From Legionellales bacterium (GTDB lineage: Bacteria > Pseudomonadota > Gammaproteobacteria > Berkiellales > Berkiellaceae), in the NCBI GenBank assembly GCA_002708265.1, contig PANA01000001.1:62001-126000 (forward strand): a DNA stretch of 64,000 nt. The letters run 5' to 3'. A program made the translations under genes and the position numbers. The first letter of the stretch is position 1, and every line of letters begins with the position of its first letter. A model generated the notes under the pieces. The model was given only the letters and a program-made list of their open reading frames with translations, was not told where the DNA came from and made no database searches. Below, piece after piece: positions 9,067 to 17,192 of the stretch.

Positions 9067-9186
9067 ATGGCTGCTATCCTCGTTATCTCAACGGTGGTGC
9101 TGTTTGCCGTATTTGCTGTTGTAGGCATAGTTTTTGCTTGGACTGTTTGGTTCAATAGTCGACCCGTTAAGAGTGCGGTTCGATAG
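9067..9186 (+). CDS. 39-residue single-TM membrane microprotein, unknown
   Basis: ATG at 9067 follows an AAAGGA ribosome site and ends at TAG 9184-9186. The product starts MAAILVIS and consists almost entirely of one hydrophobic helix (residues ~3-30, rich in Val, Ala, Phe) followed by a short positively charged tail ending RPVKSAVR, so it is predicted to sit in the inner membrane with the C-terminus in the cytoplasm. It has its own promoter-like sequence and lies 32 bases before the dehydrogenase gene. Small subunits of transporters and oxidases look like this, but I recognise no family. The consensus promoter, ribosome site and clean hydrophobicity pattern make it more than a chance ORF. 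Confidence 0.6.
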   Translation: MAAILVISTVVLFAVFAVVGIVFAWTVWFNSRPVKSAVR

Positions 9187-9218
9187 TGAGGCAAAGGTGA
9201 TAAAGTTTTGGGAGAGTC

Positions 9219-10175
9219 ATGAAAGGCGTATTTTTAGATACCTACCCTATCGCTCAACCTGATGTGTCACTTTCCGCACTGCATCATCTGCCCATAGATT
9301 GGCAATTTCACGCTCGGACCTTACCTGCTGAAATCGTTTCAAAAGCATTTGATGCTGAGATCTTAATTACCAACAAAGCACCAATGACCGCTCAGGTGCT
9401 GAGCCAGCTACCGAATCTTAAATGTCTTCTTGTCGCCGCGACAGGTACGAATAATGTTGATTTGGAGCAAGCTCAGCGCCAAGGCATTTGTGTTTGTAAT
9501 GTGCAAAATTATGGCACCGATAGTGTGGCCCAACACACTCTAATGTTAATGCTCTGCTTGGTCACACAGGTCTTTAGTTATGCGTCTGCGGCTAAGGACG
9601 CGCGATGGCAAAACTCAGACTGTTTTTCTTGGGTGGGACCAGCGGCGCCCCAGGCCTTGGCTGGAAAAACGTTGGGTATTGTTGGTTTGGGAGCAATTGG
9701 AAAAAAAGTTCAAGCACTTGCTAAGGCATTTGGCATGTCTGTTATCGTGGCCCAGCGAAATGCTAAGGACACTCGAGCTGGTCGATTGCCCTGGGATGAA
9801 TTTTTAGATACCTCAGATATTATTTCTTTGCACTGTCCACTAACCCCTGAAACCAAATGTTTAATTGATGCCAATGCTTTATCTAAAATGAAAAAAACCG
9901 CCTTTTTAATAAATGTTGCTCGAGGCCCGATTATTGATGAGCAAGCTTTAGCTCAGGCGCTACTGGCAAAGCGAATCCAGGGAGCAGGATTGGATGTGTT
10001 GTCTTGTGAGCCGCCCCAGAAGGACAATCCGTTACTGAATGCTAGAATTGAAAACCTTATTATTACCCCACATGTGGCATGGGCCAGCACGGATGCGCGT
10101 CAGCAATTAGTCAATAAGTTAGCAAATCTGACCGAAGCCTATTTGCGGGGCAAGCCAAAAAACCAAGTTTTCTAA
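9219..10175 (+). CDS. D-2-hydroxyacid dehydrogenase (glycerate dehydrogenase/hydroxypyruvate reductase type)
   Basis: A 318-residue NAD(P)-dependent dehydrogenase that reduces 2-keto acids to D-2-hydroxy acids. The Rossmann motif is GLGAIG at 156-161. Downstream are the conserved NVARGPIID segment (substrate-binding Arg), the CEPP segment (catalytic Glu) and PHVAWAS (catalytic His). The N-terminal part contains the family's AATGTNNVD loop. It most resembles hydroxypyruvate reductase/glycerate dehydrogenase, but the substrate is an inference. The ATG at 9219 has a GGGAG ribosome site. It lies just downstream of the microprotein gene and 90 bases before the phosphatase gene, so the three may be one transcript ended by the terminator at 10839. 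Confidence 0.9.
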   Translation: MKGVFLDTYPIAQPDVSLSALHHLPIDWQFHARTLPAEIVSKAFDAEILITNKAPMTAQVLSQLPNLKCLLVAATGTNNVDLEQAQRQGICVCNVQNYGTDSVAQHTLMLMLCLVTQVFSYASAAKDARWQNSDCFSWVGPAAPQALAGKTLGIVGLGAIGKKVQALAKAFGMSVIVAQRNAKDTRAGRLPWDEFLDTSDIISLHCPLTPETKCLIDANALSKMKKTAFLINVARGPIIDEQALAQALLAKRIQGAGLDVLSCEPPQKDNPLLNARIENLIITPHVAWASTDARQQLVNKLANLTEAYLRGKPKNQVF

Positions 10176-10265
10176 AATTTACTTTAGCCATTGGTTGACA
10201 TTTTGTTAGACTGGCTGGCAAGGAAAAAAATGCATCTCCTATTTATCCCAAGCGGGGGGACTCTA

Positions 10266-10832
10266 ATGATTCGTATTCTGTATGCCATTAAACAAGGCTT
10301 TCGTTGTCGCTGGAAAATTCGCGCTTTTGCGCGCTCACCTGAAAGCACTGTCAAAAATGTCACAGAATTAACGCCTGAGCGTCTTAAGCATATTGGTGTA
10401 ACACATTTGGTTTTGGATTTTGATGGGGTACTGGCGGCTCATGGGGAGCCAGCACCACGATTAGAAGCTAACCAATGGCTCAAAAAGTTTATTGAAGGCT
10501 GGCCGCCTGAACAGATATTTTTATTTACGAATAAGCCATTTGGTGAGCGGTTGGCGTATTGGCAGAGAAAGTATCCAGCTATTGAAATCATTTCTGGCTT
10601 CCCAAAGAAGCCCTATCCCCAGGGGCTTTTGCATATCATTAATACCAAAAAAGTTGCCCCCGAGGCGGTGGCGCTTGTAGATGACCGTTTGTTAACAGGG
10701 GTCCTGGCATGTTGTTTGGCAGGTACTCAGGCCATATATGTCACCAATCCCTATAAGTGTTTGTGGCGGCGTCCCGTGCAAGAAATTTTCTTTATCTTGC
10801 TGCGCTTTGGCGAGCGGCTATATTGGCGCTAA
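10266..10832 (+). CDS. HAD-superfamily phosphatase, YqeG/Gep4-like
   Basis: About 188 residues from the ATG at 10266, which follows a G-rich GGGGGGA ribosome site; an upstream in-frame start at 10191 would add a poorly supported extension. HAD motifs are visible in order: motif I DFDGVL (nucleophile D51, acid D53), motif II LFTNKP, motif III Lys in GFPKKPYP and motif IV DDRLLTGV. There is little room for a cap domain, so this is a small C0-type HAD phosphatase resembling the YqeG group, whose eukaryotic relative Gep4 dephosphorylates phosphatidylglycerophosphate. A C-terminal hydrophobic or amphipathic segment (EIFFILLRFGERLYW) could contact membrane. A link to phospholipid synthesis would fit the nearby phosphatidyltransferase, but this is inference. 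Confidence 0.8.
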   Translation: MIRILYAIKQGFRCRWKIRAFARSPESTVKNVTELTPERLKHIGVTHLVLDFDGVLAAHGEPAPRLEANQWLKKFIEGWPPEQIFLFTNKPFGERLAYWQRKYPAIEIISGFPKKPYPQGLLHIINTKKVAPEAVALVDDRLLTGVLACCLAGTQAIYVTNPYKCLWRRPVQEIFFILLRFGERLYWR

Positions 10833-10838
10833 AAAAAA

Positions 10839-10860
10839 CGCCGCAGATGCGGCGCTTTTT
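10839..10860 (+). terminator. Rho-independent terminator, bidirectional
   Basis: CGCCGC (10839-10844), loop AGAT, GCGGCG (10849-10854), then CTTTTT on the plus strand and an A8 run (10831-10838) on the other side that gives a U tract on the minus strand. It separates the phosphatase gene from the convergent Lys-rich protein gene and can serve both. Confidence 0.9.
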
Positions 10861-10876
10861 GAGCAGTGAGGTCAGC

Positions 10877-11461
10877 TTATTCCGCTTCAACCATTTCTAC
10901 TTCAGGGTTTTCAGTAACAACGCTGGCCACTTTCTTGCTGGCTTTGGTTTTACGCTTGGCAGGTGCAGCAACTTTTTTCACTTTCTTTGCTTTCTTAGCT
11001 TTAGCTGCTTTGTCTTTTTCCCAGCTACGTTCAAATTTAGCTACGAGTGACTTTAAGCCGTTAGTTTTTGTAAAAGTTTCTTTACTTTCAAGCAGTTGGT
11101 CTTTTAGAGTATTCATTTCGTCTGAAAGAGTTTTAACGATAGCAGCCGCCTCGTTGTAAGCAGACTTCGCTTTTGCCAATTGGTTTTTAGCTGCTTGGCT
11201 AGGTTTCGCTTTTACTTTTTCAACTACTTGGACGCGTTTATCTTTGGCAGATTTTTGTTTTGCTTTCGCTTTGTCCAATTTGGCTTTTAATTTATCCATT
11301 TCTTTTTTCAATGACGCTTGTTCTTTTTCAGAGCTGGCGGCAGAGGTTTTTAAAAATGACAGAAAATCAGTCGTGTTCATTTCGGTTTTCTTGGCCGTAG
11401 GGGTTTTTCGGCGTGAAGTTGTCGTGGTTTTTTTGACAGATTTTCTTTTCACTTGTGGCAT
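10877..11461 (-). CDS. Lys/Ala-rich coiled-coil protein, possibly DNA-binding (AlgP/histone H1-like composition)
   Basis: A 194-residue highly basic protein. Residues 1-30 are a Lys/Arg/Thr tract, residues ~40-140 form a long charged coiled coil (KKEMDKLKAKLDKAKAKQK and similar), and ~150-180 is an Ala/Lys-rich segment with KAKKAKKVKKV, before an acidic end (EVEMVEAE). The basic tails resemble histone H1-like proteins and AlgP of Pseudomonas, which suggests nucleic-acid binding, but no domain is diagnostic. Proteins of this composition are common next to housekeeping genes in gammaproteobacteria. It ends at the bidirectional terminator. Confidence 0.7.
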   Translation of the reverse strand: MPQVKRKSVKKTTTTSRRKTPTAKKTEMNTTDFLSFLKTSAASSEKEQASLKKEMDKLKAKLDKAKAKQKSAKDKRVQVVEKVKAKPSQAAKNQLAKAKSAYNEAAAIVKTLSDEMNTLKDQLLESKETFTKTNGLKSLVAKFERSWEKDKAAKAKKAKKVKKVAAPAKRKTKASKKVASVVTENPEVEMVEAE

Positions 11462-11598
11462 TTGTTAACTCCAATACATAAAATTCAAAAATAGCGGCTG
11501 CAGTATACTGAAAACAAAAGAAAATTGACAAAAAACTTCACAAATTTTCTAAAAATTGAGTGGATTTCTTTTTGAAAGACTCATTTTTAGGTGTCGCA

Positions 11599-11607
11599 TG
11601 CTATAAT
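11599..11607 (+). promoter_or_regulatory. Extended -10 promoter of fdxA
   Basis: TGCTATAAT is a perfect extended -10 element (TGnTATAAT) ending 33 bases before the fdxA ATG. A TTGAAA further upstream is too distant to be a paired -35, so the extended -10 probably carries the promoter. Confidence 0.6.
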
Positions 11608-11640
11608 TGCGCGCAATTCGTTAATCTTAAGGAATATGAA

Positions 11641-11961
11641 ATGGCCTTTGTCGTGACGGAAAATTGTATTCGATGCAAATATACCGACTGTGTTGAAGTG
11701 TGCCCCGTGGACTGTTTTCACGAAGGCCCCAATATGCTGGTGATTAACCCAGAAGAGTGTATTGACTGTGCGCTATGTGAGCCAGAGTGTCCGGCGGAAG
11801 CAATTTTCTCTGAAGATGATTTGCCGGATGAGTTTGCAGACTTCTTACAAATCAATGCCGAAAAAGCTCAAGACTGGCCGGTCATCACAGAACACAAAGA
11901 TAACCCTGACGCAAAAGAGTGGGATGGGGTCTCTGATAAACGACAATACCTAGAAGACTAG
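11641..11961 (+). CDS. fdxA: Seven-iron ferredoxin (3Fe-4S/4Fe-4S)
   Basis: A 106-residue low-potential electron carrier of the Azotobacter FdI/Pseudomonas FdxA type. Cysteines at 9, 12, 17, 21 and 25 and at 40, 43, 46 and 50 match the FdI spacing, in which one 3Fe-4S cluster and one 4Fe-4S cluster are bound (C12 and C25 are the non-ligand positions in FdI). An acidic C-terminal extension of about 50 residues is typical of this family. The ATG at 11641 follows AAGGAATATGAA. Its TAG stop shares a CTAG palindrome with the stop of convergent rsd. It probably supplies electrons to redox enzymes in the cytoplasm; the partner is unknown. Confidence 0.95.
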   Translation: MAFVVTENCIRCKYTDCVEVCPVDCFHEGPNMLVINPEECIDCALCEPECPAEAIFSEDDLPDEFADFLQINAEKAQDWPVITEHKDNPDAKEWDGVSDKRQYLED

Positions 11962-12425
11962 TGGTTGTCTTCTAGGATTGAAGTCGCTTCAGCGTAGAGC
12001 TCGATGAGATGATCTTCGAGCTCCAGGCGACTTGCCAGGTTTTCTGCTAAATCATTCAAATCTTTTTCTAAATCTTCTACCGTGAGGGTTTCCTGTGTGT
12101 ACTTGTCTGCGAAATCCAGTGCATGATTAGTGGTTCTGAGTAGGGCCACCATGACAGAGCTTTTTAAGCCAGTCTTGGTAGGTGCTTTTTCAGCCGCATT
12201 AAAAATGGTTTCAAAAATTTCAAACTGTCCAGCTGAAACGTAGTCAATAAGCAGTGCGGTAAACTGCTCCATTTCCTCTTCAATCAGGAATGGATTTTTG
12301 AATGGTTTAAATTTCGATAAATTGTGGAGAGCCACAACCAAAGCTTGTCGCTCTTCTAGCCAGCCGTTAATACGCTCATCACTTTGATCGAATAAGTGAC
12401 TGCTTCTAGAAATGTTCAAATGCAT
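11958..12425 (-). CDS. rsd: Rsd/AlgQ-family anti-sigma-70 regulator
   Basis: A 155-residue all-helical protein. It matches the Rsd/AlgQ family in the N-terminal segment [13 protein letters not shown], then [14 protein letters not shown] and ALDFADKY, the positions conserved with Pseudomonas AlgQ and E. coli Rsd. These proteins bind region 4 of the housekeeping sigma factor and shift polymerase toward alternative sigma factors. The ATG at 12425 is chosen over one at 12461 because GGGAGG lies 5 bases upstream of it. The gene is convergent with fdxA with a 4-base overlap. Confidence 0.85.
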   Translation of the reverse strand: MHLNISRSSHLFDQSDERINGWLEERQALVVALHNLSKFKPFKNPFLIEEEMEQFTALLIDYVSAGQFEIFETIFNAAEKAPTKTGLKSSVMVALLRTTNHALDFADKYTQETLTVEDLEKDLNDLAENLASRLELEDHLIELYAEATSILEDNH

Positions 12426-13072
12426 GTTACCCTCCCAAAGAGTCAATATGGTCATCTTCACCAGAGGGACTACTTATCGGTAAAGAGGTGGTGGTCTCCC
12501 AAACTTCTGATTCCCTTATCTCCATTAAAGCGATGTCCAGGCTGAAGTCAATCTAGCACTGCAGCACACTCATACACTTTTTCACTGTCCGTGTGAGAGA
12601 TTATCCAGGCTTCAATTCCGACATTGATGGATAAGTAAACCAGGTGGGCTTTGACGGTTTTGATTTCTCTATCTTTTTTGTGGCCAAAAATATTATCGCA
12701 GACGCAAATAAAATTTTGAGGGTTGCTTTGTGGCGAAAAAAAGAAGGGGCGAGTTCATTAGATGGCTAATCTTGCTATCGGGCTTGTGAGACATCTCTGA
12801 TGGCGTTGTGCAATATTGTCAGCACATTAACAAAGAAAACCCTTCAACCCATTGAATTTATTGATATATTTTGTTTTTCTTCACCAGTCGCCTGTTAAGA
12901 ATGGCCCACAGACCGATTGTTAAGAGGTGACCATGGGGTATGATGAGTTTGCGTTTCGGCGCTGTCGAGACTCGAGCGATAAGGACGCACTTGGCTGCGT
13001 GATATGGAGTGTCACCTGCATCATGGATGATGCAGGGCCAAAGCTCTTCTCAACCAGTTCTCTGTTTAACGT
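12426..13072. other. Gene-poor stretch with weak coding-like segments
   Basis: No convincing gene is seen in these ~650 bases. Two weak candidates exist. On the plus strand, ATG at 12933 after a GAGGTG ribosome site opens a 57-codon frame ending at 13106 inside the 3' end of dsbB. On the minus strand, a frame between ~12755 and the TGA at 12548-12550 lacks an ATG but reads protein-like near its end (EIKTVKAHLVYLS and GIEAWIISH); it could be a decayed gene remnant. I cannot name either. The upstream regions of rsd and the palindrome at 13015-13036 also lie here. Confidence 0.4.
13015..13036. repeat. Perfect 22-base palindrome downstream of dsbB
   Basis: CCTGCATCAT followed directly by its partner around a central GG (ATGATGCAGG) forms a near-complete inverted repeat, or as RNA a 9-base-pair stem with a TGGA loop. 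It lies 37 bases beyond the dsbB stop. No T run follows on either strand, so it is not a standard terminator; a protein-binding site or an RNA 3'-end stabiliser is possible. Confidence 0.6.
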
Positions 13073-13564
13073 CTATCTCAATCCTTTCAAAAGCCAGTAT
13101 GTGTAATTCATAAAAATAGCAGCGAAGACAATACCGGCCCATCCAGCCAGTGATATCCCCAGAAAGATCCAGCCTGGGTTTGCACAGCTATGATCGCCTT
13201 TTAAGATCATTTCAAGTGCTTCTAGGATGGGGAAATTCGCTAGGAGATAGTCGGCGCTGGGGAGACAGTTGGGGACCTGGTCAGGGGGAAGCATTTGCAA
13301 TCGAAGATGGTGAATAGAGGTCGCTAAGCCAAGAGATGTAATGATAAAGGCACAGGCAGCCCATACCCGCTGCATCCGCCGGCTCATAATCGGTAAAGTA
13401 GCTAGAACAGAGACGATCCCAATGCCAAGTAATAGATAACGCTGAATATAGCAAAGGCTACACGGGATCAGATCAAAGCTAAACTGCATCACTAAGGTTA
13501 CAAGAACAATAGAGAAACAAACCAATGCCACAGCGGCACTGTACTTTTGGAATTTGGTGTTCAT
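13073..13564 (-). CDS. dsbB: Disulfide bond formation protein DsbB
   Basis: A 163-residue inner-membrane quinone reductase that reoxidises DsbA. Four hydrophobic helices are visible, with the first periplasmic cysteine pair as CSLC (C35, C38) in PCSLCYIQR and the second pair at C100 (NCLPSADY) and C127 (DHSCA), the DsbB arrangement. The ATG at 13564 is preferred to a TTG at 13573. The partner dsbA is in this window at 2133. It lies directly after dapF on the same strand with a gap of ~75 bases and may be in the same transcription unit. Confidence 0.95.
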   Translation of the reverse strand: MNTKFQKYSAAVALVCFSIVLVTLVMQFSFDLIPCSLCYIQRYLLLGIGIVSVLATLPIMSRRMQRVWAACAFIITSLGLATSIHHLRLQMLPPDQVPNCLPSADYLLANFPILEALEMILKGDHSCANPGWIFLGISLAGWAGIVFAAIFMNYTYWLLKGLR

Positions 13565-13639
13565 AAGACTCAATCTATTTAATAGCTACCCCACATTCTA
13601 CCTTAAAACATCACAACTTAAAAAGACTACTAACTTTAT

Positions 13640-14485
13640 TTAATTGTGATGAAGAACAAAGTGCCCTCGGTACACAGAGGCGGTTGGGCCAGTTAAGAAC
13701 ACTGGGGCAGTTGGCTTGGACCATAAAACAGAGACATGCCCTCCGGGCATATCAACTTGAACCTCATTGGCCAGTAAACCACGCTCAATACCCGTGACAA
13801 CCGCGGCACAAGCGGCTGAGCCACAGGCCTGTGTTAGACCAGCGCCCCGTTCAAGGATAGTCAGACGAATATGATTGCGGGCTAAGACTTGCATTAAGGT
13901 TAAGTTGATCCCCTCGGGGAAGAGGTTTAATGCTTCAATTTGTTGTGACCACTGATGAAGAGTGTCTACATCTGTTTGTTCACTTTGAATAATACAGTGG
14001 GGGTTTCCAAAAGAGACTATGAAAGCATCCACCTCAGGTGTCGTTTTAAGGTGATGTAAGCAGCCTTCGCTAGGATGGCTTGTGGTTGGAATATCTTTGG
14101 GGACAAAGCTTGGGCGTCCCATATTCACTCTTACCATTCCGCCTTTTTGAACTTGCATCTCAAGACGACCTTGGCGTGTTTCCATAGACATATTTTTGCT
14201 GGATGTCAGGCCAGCTTCGATAGCAAATCGGGCAACACAGCGCGCTCCGTTGCCACATTGAGACACTTCTGAGCCATCAGAGTTAAAGATGCGATACGAA
14301 AAATCCACATTGGTTTTAGTCGGGGCTTCCAACAGCAAAAGCTGATCAAAGCCAATACCCAAGCGACGGTCAGACAATTGTCTCACGAGTGCTGGTGTAA
14401 TTTGGACTTGCTGGGTAATGCCCTCAATGACGACGAAGTCATTGCCGCTGCCCTGCATCTTTGTAAATCGTATTAAGCTTCTCAT
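13640..14485 (-). CDS. dapF: Diaminopimelate epimerase
   Basis: A 281-residue PLP-independent epimerase converting LL-diaminopimelate to the meso form, the precursor of both lysine and peptidoglycan cross-links. Both catalytic cysteines are present: C77 in SQCGNGARC and C221 in TQACGSAAC, with the N-terminal KMQGSGNDFVV signature. It starts 3 bases after the lysA stop in the conserved lptM-lysA-dapF order. Confidence 0.98.
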   Translation of the reverse strand: MRSLIRFTKMQGSGNDFVVIEGITQQVQITPALVRQLSDRRLGIGFDQLLLLEAPTKTNVDFSYRIFNSDGSEVSQCGNGARCVARFAIEAGLTSSKNMSMETRQGRLEMQVQKGGMVRVNMGRPSFVPKDIPTTSHPSEGCLHHLKTTPEVDAFIVSFGNPHCIIQSEQTDVDTLHQWSQQIEALNLFPEGINLTLMQVLARNHIRLTILERGAGLTQACGSAACAAVVTGIERGLLANEVQVDMPGGHVSVLWSKPTAPVFLTGPTASVYRGHFVLHHN

Positions 14486-14488
14486 GCG

Positions 14489-15736
14489 CTAGAGTATACA
14501 CTCTTGAGCAAACAAATCGGCAGGTGTTTGGCGTGGTCGAATACAAAAAGCTTCTCCTTTCTCAAGAAGAATCTCTGGTGGACGTGGTCGAGAGTTATAT
14601 TCGCTAGACATAACGAAGCCGTAGGCGCCGGTATTTTCAATCAGTAGCAGACTTCCATCTTCAATAGCCAAGTTGCGATCTTTGCCCAAAACATCTGCTG
14701 ATTCGCATACTGGCCCAACAATTTGCCAAGTTGATACTGGGGCCGAGGCATTTTCTACGGTGCGAATTGGGTGAACCGCGCCGTATAAGGCTGGCCGTAA
14801 TAAATCCGTCATGGCGGCATCAACAATCGCGAACTGGTGCTGAGCTTCTCCTGACTTGAGTCTGATAACTTTTGTTAGAAGACCACCAGCGGGGCCGATT
14901 AATGAACGTCCTGGCTCGATGAGCAATTGAATGTCGATATCCTCAAAAGCGTTGACCGCAGTTTGCACAAAATTTTCTATAGAGGGGGCATCATCATTGT
15001 CGGTATAAGCAATGCCGAGTCCTCCACCAACATCAACATGCTGCAAAGGGATACCAGAGGTCAAAAGGTTTCGAGTAAGCGTGGCAAGTTCTTGGCAAGC
15101 TTGATCAAAGGCCCCAAGACTTAGCATTTGTGAACCGATATGGCAGTCTAAACCAATGGGTTCAATACCCGTCATGTGAAGCATGTCTTGATAGACTGAT
15201 TCACTTTGATTGATGGGTACCCCGAATTTATTTTGACTAGCACCTGTACAAAGATAAGGGTGAGAGTCAATTTGTATATTTGGATTGACGCGAAGGGCAG
15301 CTGGGGCCTTCAATCCCATTTGACGAGCCACAAGATCTAATTCTTCCAGCTCTGCAATAGATTCGATATTAAAGCAGCCGATACCTGCTGATAGTGCTCT
15401 GACCATTTCAGCAGTGGTTTTGCCAACCCCAGAAAACACAATTCTTTCAGGGGGGCAGCCGGCTTTGAGGACGCGTTCTAGCTCACCCACAGAAACAATA
15501 TCAAATCCAGCACCGAGCTTGGTCAAGCGATGTAACAATGCAATGTTAGAAGCCGCTTTTACAGCAAAACAAACGCGATGGTTCTTTGATGCAAAAGCTT
15601 TAGTAAAGCGATCAAAGCGATCTGCAATCGCTTGCCAGCTATAAAAAAACAAAGGGGTGCCGTAAACCTCAGCCAATCGACTCAAGGAAACGCCTTCGCA
15701 TTGAAGGCCACTAGGGGTTATGCTAAGTTGGTCCAT
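14489..15736 (-). CDS. lysA: Diaminopimelate decarboxylase
   Basis: A 415-residue PLP enzyme of the alanine-racemase-like (fold III) decarboxylases, catalysing the last step of lysine synthesis. The PLP lysine is K60 in FAVKAASN. Further signatures are HIGSQ, the GGGLGI phosphate-binding loop, EPGRSL, and C-terminal CESAD and ENTGAYGF segments contributed across the dimer interface. Length is normal. It lies 9 bases downstream of lptM and 3 bases upstream of dapF, so the three are an operon. Confidence 0.98.
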   Translation of the reverse strand: MDQLSITPSGLQCEGVSLSRLAEVYGTPLFFYSWQAIADRFDRFTKAFASKNHRVCFAVKAASNIALLHRLTKLGAGFDIVSVGELERVLKAGCPPERIVFSGVGKTTAEMVRALSAGIGCFNIESIAELEELDLVARQMGLKAPAALRVNPNIQIDSHPYLCTGASQNKFGVPINQSESVYQDMLHMTGIEPIGLDCHIGSQMLSLGAFDQACQELATLTRNLLTSGIPLQHVDVGGGLGIAYTDNDDAPSIENFVQTAVNAFEDIDIQLLIEPGRSLIGPAGGLLTKVIRLKSGEAQHQFAIVDAAMTDLLRPALYGAVHPIRTVENASAPVSTWQIVGPVCESADVLGKDRNLAIEDGSLLLIENTGAYGFVMSSEYNSRPRPPEILLEKGEAFCIRPRQTPADLFAQECIL

Positions 15737-15745
15737 TGAATATAA

Positions 15746-15877
15746 TCAGGACGAAGTTGTTAAGGTGTGCGGGTTTAAGGCCTGCGGTTTTTCCGGTAGG
15801 GTGAGTGGACCAGATTGGCCACAACCTGTTAACCATAGCAAACTCAATAACCCAACCCAGCGCCAACACTGAATCAA
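15746..15877 (-). CDS. lptM: LptM (YifL)-like small lipoprotein
   Basis: A 43-residue product starting at TTG 15877, seven bases after GGAGA. The sequence runs MIQCWRWVG, a hydrophobic stretch and the lipobox LTGC (Cys19), followed by GQSGPLTLP, which is the characteristic start of mature LptM/YifL. In E. coli LptM helps the LptD/LptE LPS translocon mature its disulfides. The position directly upstream of lysA-dapF is the conserved location of this gene in gammaproteobacteria, which supports the call despite the small size and non-ATG start. Confidence 0.85.
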   Translation of the reverse strand: MIQCWRWVGLLSLLWLTGCGQSGPLTLPEKPQALNPHTLTTSS

Positions 15878-15950
15878 GTTCGTTCTCCAAAAATTAAGCC
15901 AATACCATCATAGTATCCACTTTAGAAGTTTAAGTCCAAGGGGAATCCGT

Positions 15951-16610
15951 ATGTTGCCAGCTGTGGAAAAAAGTTTAGGGAATGATATACCAGAATACGC
16001 CGTCATTTGGTTGCATGGGTTGGGTGCAAATGGTCATGATTTTGCACCAGTGGTTGGTGACTTGGGCCTAAAGCGTTCTGTGCACTTTGTGTTTCCGCAT
16101 GCGCCAGCGCGACCAGTTACGTTAAATAATGGGATAGTCATGCCAGCTTGGTTTGATATCGATAAACTGGACGAAGGACATAGCTTTGATCGCCAAGGAA
16201 TGGAGATAACGCTACAAAAAATTCAACAGTGGATAGAGCACTTAAATACAAGCAAAGGCATTCCCAGTGAAAACATTGCTTTGGTTGGCTTTTCTCAAGG
16301 AGGCGCTGTTGCTTTATATGGTGGTTTAAAATCAGCTGTGCCTTTGGCGGGGGTAATGGGGCTTTCTACTTACTTGCCAGGGGCTGAAGATTTTCCCGCT
16401 GCATTGAGTGAGCATGCAAAACGTACCCCCTTCTGGTTAGGGCATGGTACGAGAGATCAGGTTGTGCTGCCACAATGGGGACAGTTGTCTCATGAATATA
16501 TTGCCGGCCTCGGAATTAAAAGCCATTGGGAAACCTACCCAATGGAACATACCGTATGTACTCAACAGCTAAAGCATATTGGTCAGTGGCTTGAGTCAGT
16601 TTTTAATTAG
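15951..16610 (+). CDS. Carboxylesterase/phospholipase of the alpha/beta-hydrolase fold
   Basis: A 219-residue serine esterase of the phospholipase/carboxylesterase (acyl-protein thioesterase-like) family. The oxyanion segment LHGLGANGHDF is at 21-31, the nucleophile S115 lies in GFSQGG, and D169 (GTRDQVV) and H200 (MEHTV) complete the triad. There is no signal peptide, so it is cytoplasmic. Family members hydrolyse short acyl esters or lysophospholipids; the substrate here is unknown. A GGGGAA ribosome site precedes the ATG. The 3' end overlaps the convergent acetyltransferase by 4 bases. Confidence 0.93.
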   Translation: MLPAVEKSLGNDIPEYAVIWLHGLGANGHDFAPVVGDLGLKRSVHFVFPHAPARPVTLNNGIVMPAWFDIDKLDEGHSFDRQGMEITLQKIQQWIEHLNTSKGIPSENIALVGFSQGGAVALYGGLKSAVPLAGVMGLSTYLPGAEDFPAALSEHAKRTPFWLGHGTRDQVVLPQWGQLSHEYIAGLGIKSHWETYPMEHTVCTQQLKHIGQWLESVFN

Positions 16611-17128
16611 CCTTGATGAGACCAAATCCATAGTTGGGCTTTGACGCGTTCTCTGGTGGTATTTTTTTTGAATTTAAAGCCACATTTTTTGAGGACCTTA
16701 AGACTGGCCGTGTTTTTTGGGTTGACCACCGCGAATAGTTTTTCGTTTTGAAGGGCTGAGGTGGACCAAGCCTGAAGGGCTTGAATTGTCTCAGTCGCAT
16801 ACCCTTTTCCCCAATAGGGCTCAAAAAAAGCAAATGCAATCTCTATTCTAGAATCGTCTTCTTCTAAATTAAAATGATATAAGCCCGCCTGGCCAATTGG
16901 CTCAAGTGTATCCTTAAGTGCCACAATACCCAAACTATAGCCAAAAAGCTGCTGGTGATAGACACAGCGCATCAGTAATACTTTAGCAGCTTCCGGGGTG
17001 CGAGTTCCTGCGCCCATAAATTTCATGATTTGTGGATCGGTTTGTACTTTCGTAAAAAAAGACTCATCACGAAGAGTTGGGGGCAAATAAGTGAGTCGCT
17101 CAGAAGTCAGGTAAGCAGAGGGTTCCAT
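16607..17128 (-). CDS. GNAT-family N-acetyltransferase (RimJ/RimL type)
   Basis: A 173-residue acetyl-CoA-dependent acetyltransferase. The N-terminus TSERLTYLPPT is the usual RimJ/RimL-like opening strand, the acetyl-CoA pyrophosphate loop is recognisable as PYWGKGYATE (~109-118), and the C-terminal NPKNTASLKVLKKCGF is the family's core helix motif. Acceptor unknown: N-terminal amines of ribosomal proteins are known targets, but antibiotics and small molecules are also possible. It is downstream of, and on the same strand as, the 559-residue orphan gene. Confidence 0.9.
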   Translation of the reverse strand: MEPSAYLTSERLTYLPPTLRDESFFTKVQTDPQIMKFMGAGTRTPEAAKVLLMRCVYHQQLFGYSLGIVALKDTLEPIGQAGLYHFNLEEDDSRIEIAFAFFEPYWGKGYATETIQALQAWSTSALQNEKLFAVVNPKNTASLKVLKKCGFKFKKNTTRERVKAQLWIWSHQG

Positions 17129-17192
17129 AGGCTCTCTTATAGGTGTGAAAGAGGTTAGTTTACTTAAGTGGCTTTAAAAAACCTAGCCTTGT

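Noticed and set aside
12933-13106. 57-codon plus-strand ORF after GAGGTG overlapping the 3' end of dsbB
   Set aside because: Composition is unremarkable, it contains the palindrome, and the overlap with dsbB makes it more likely chance.
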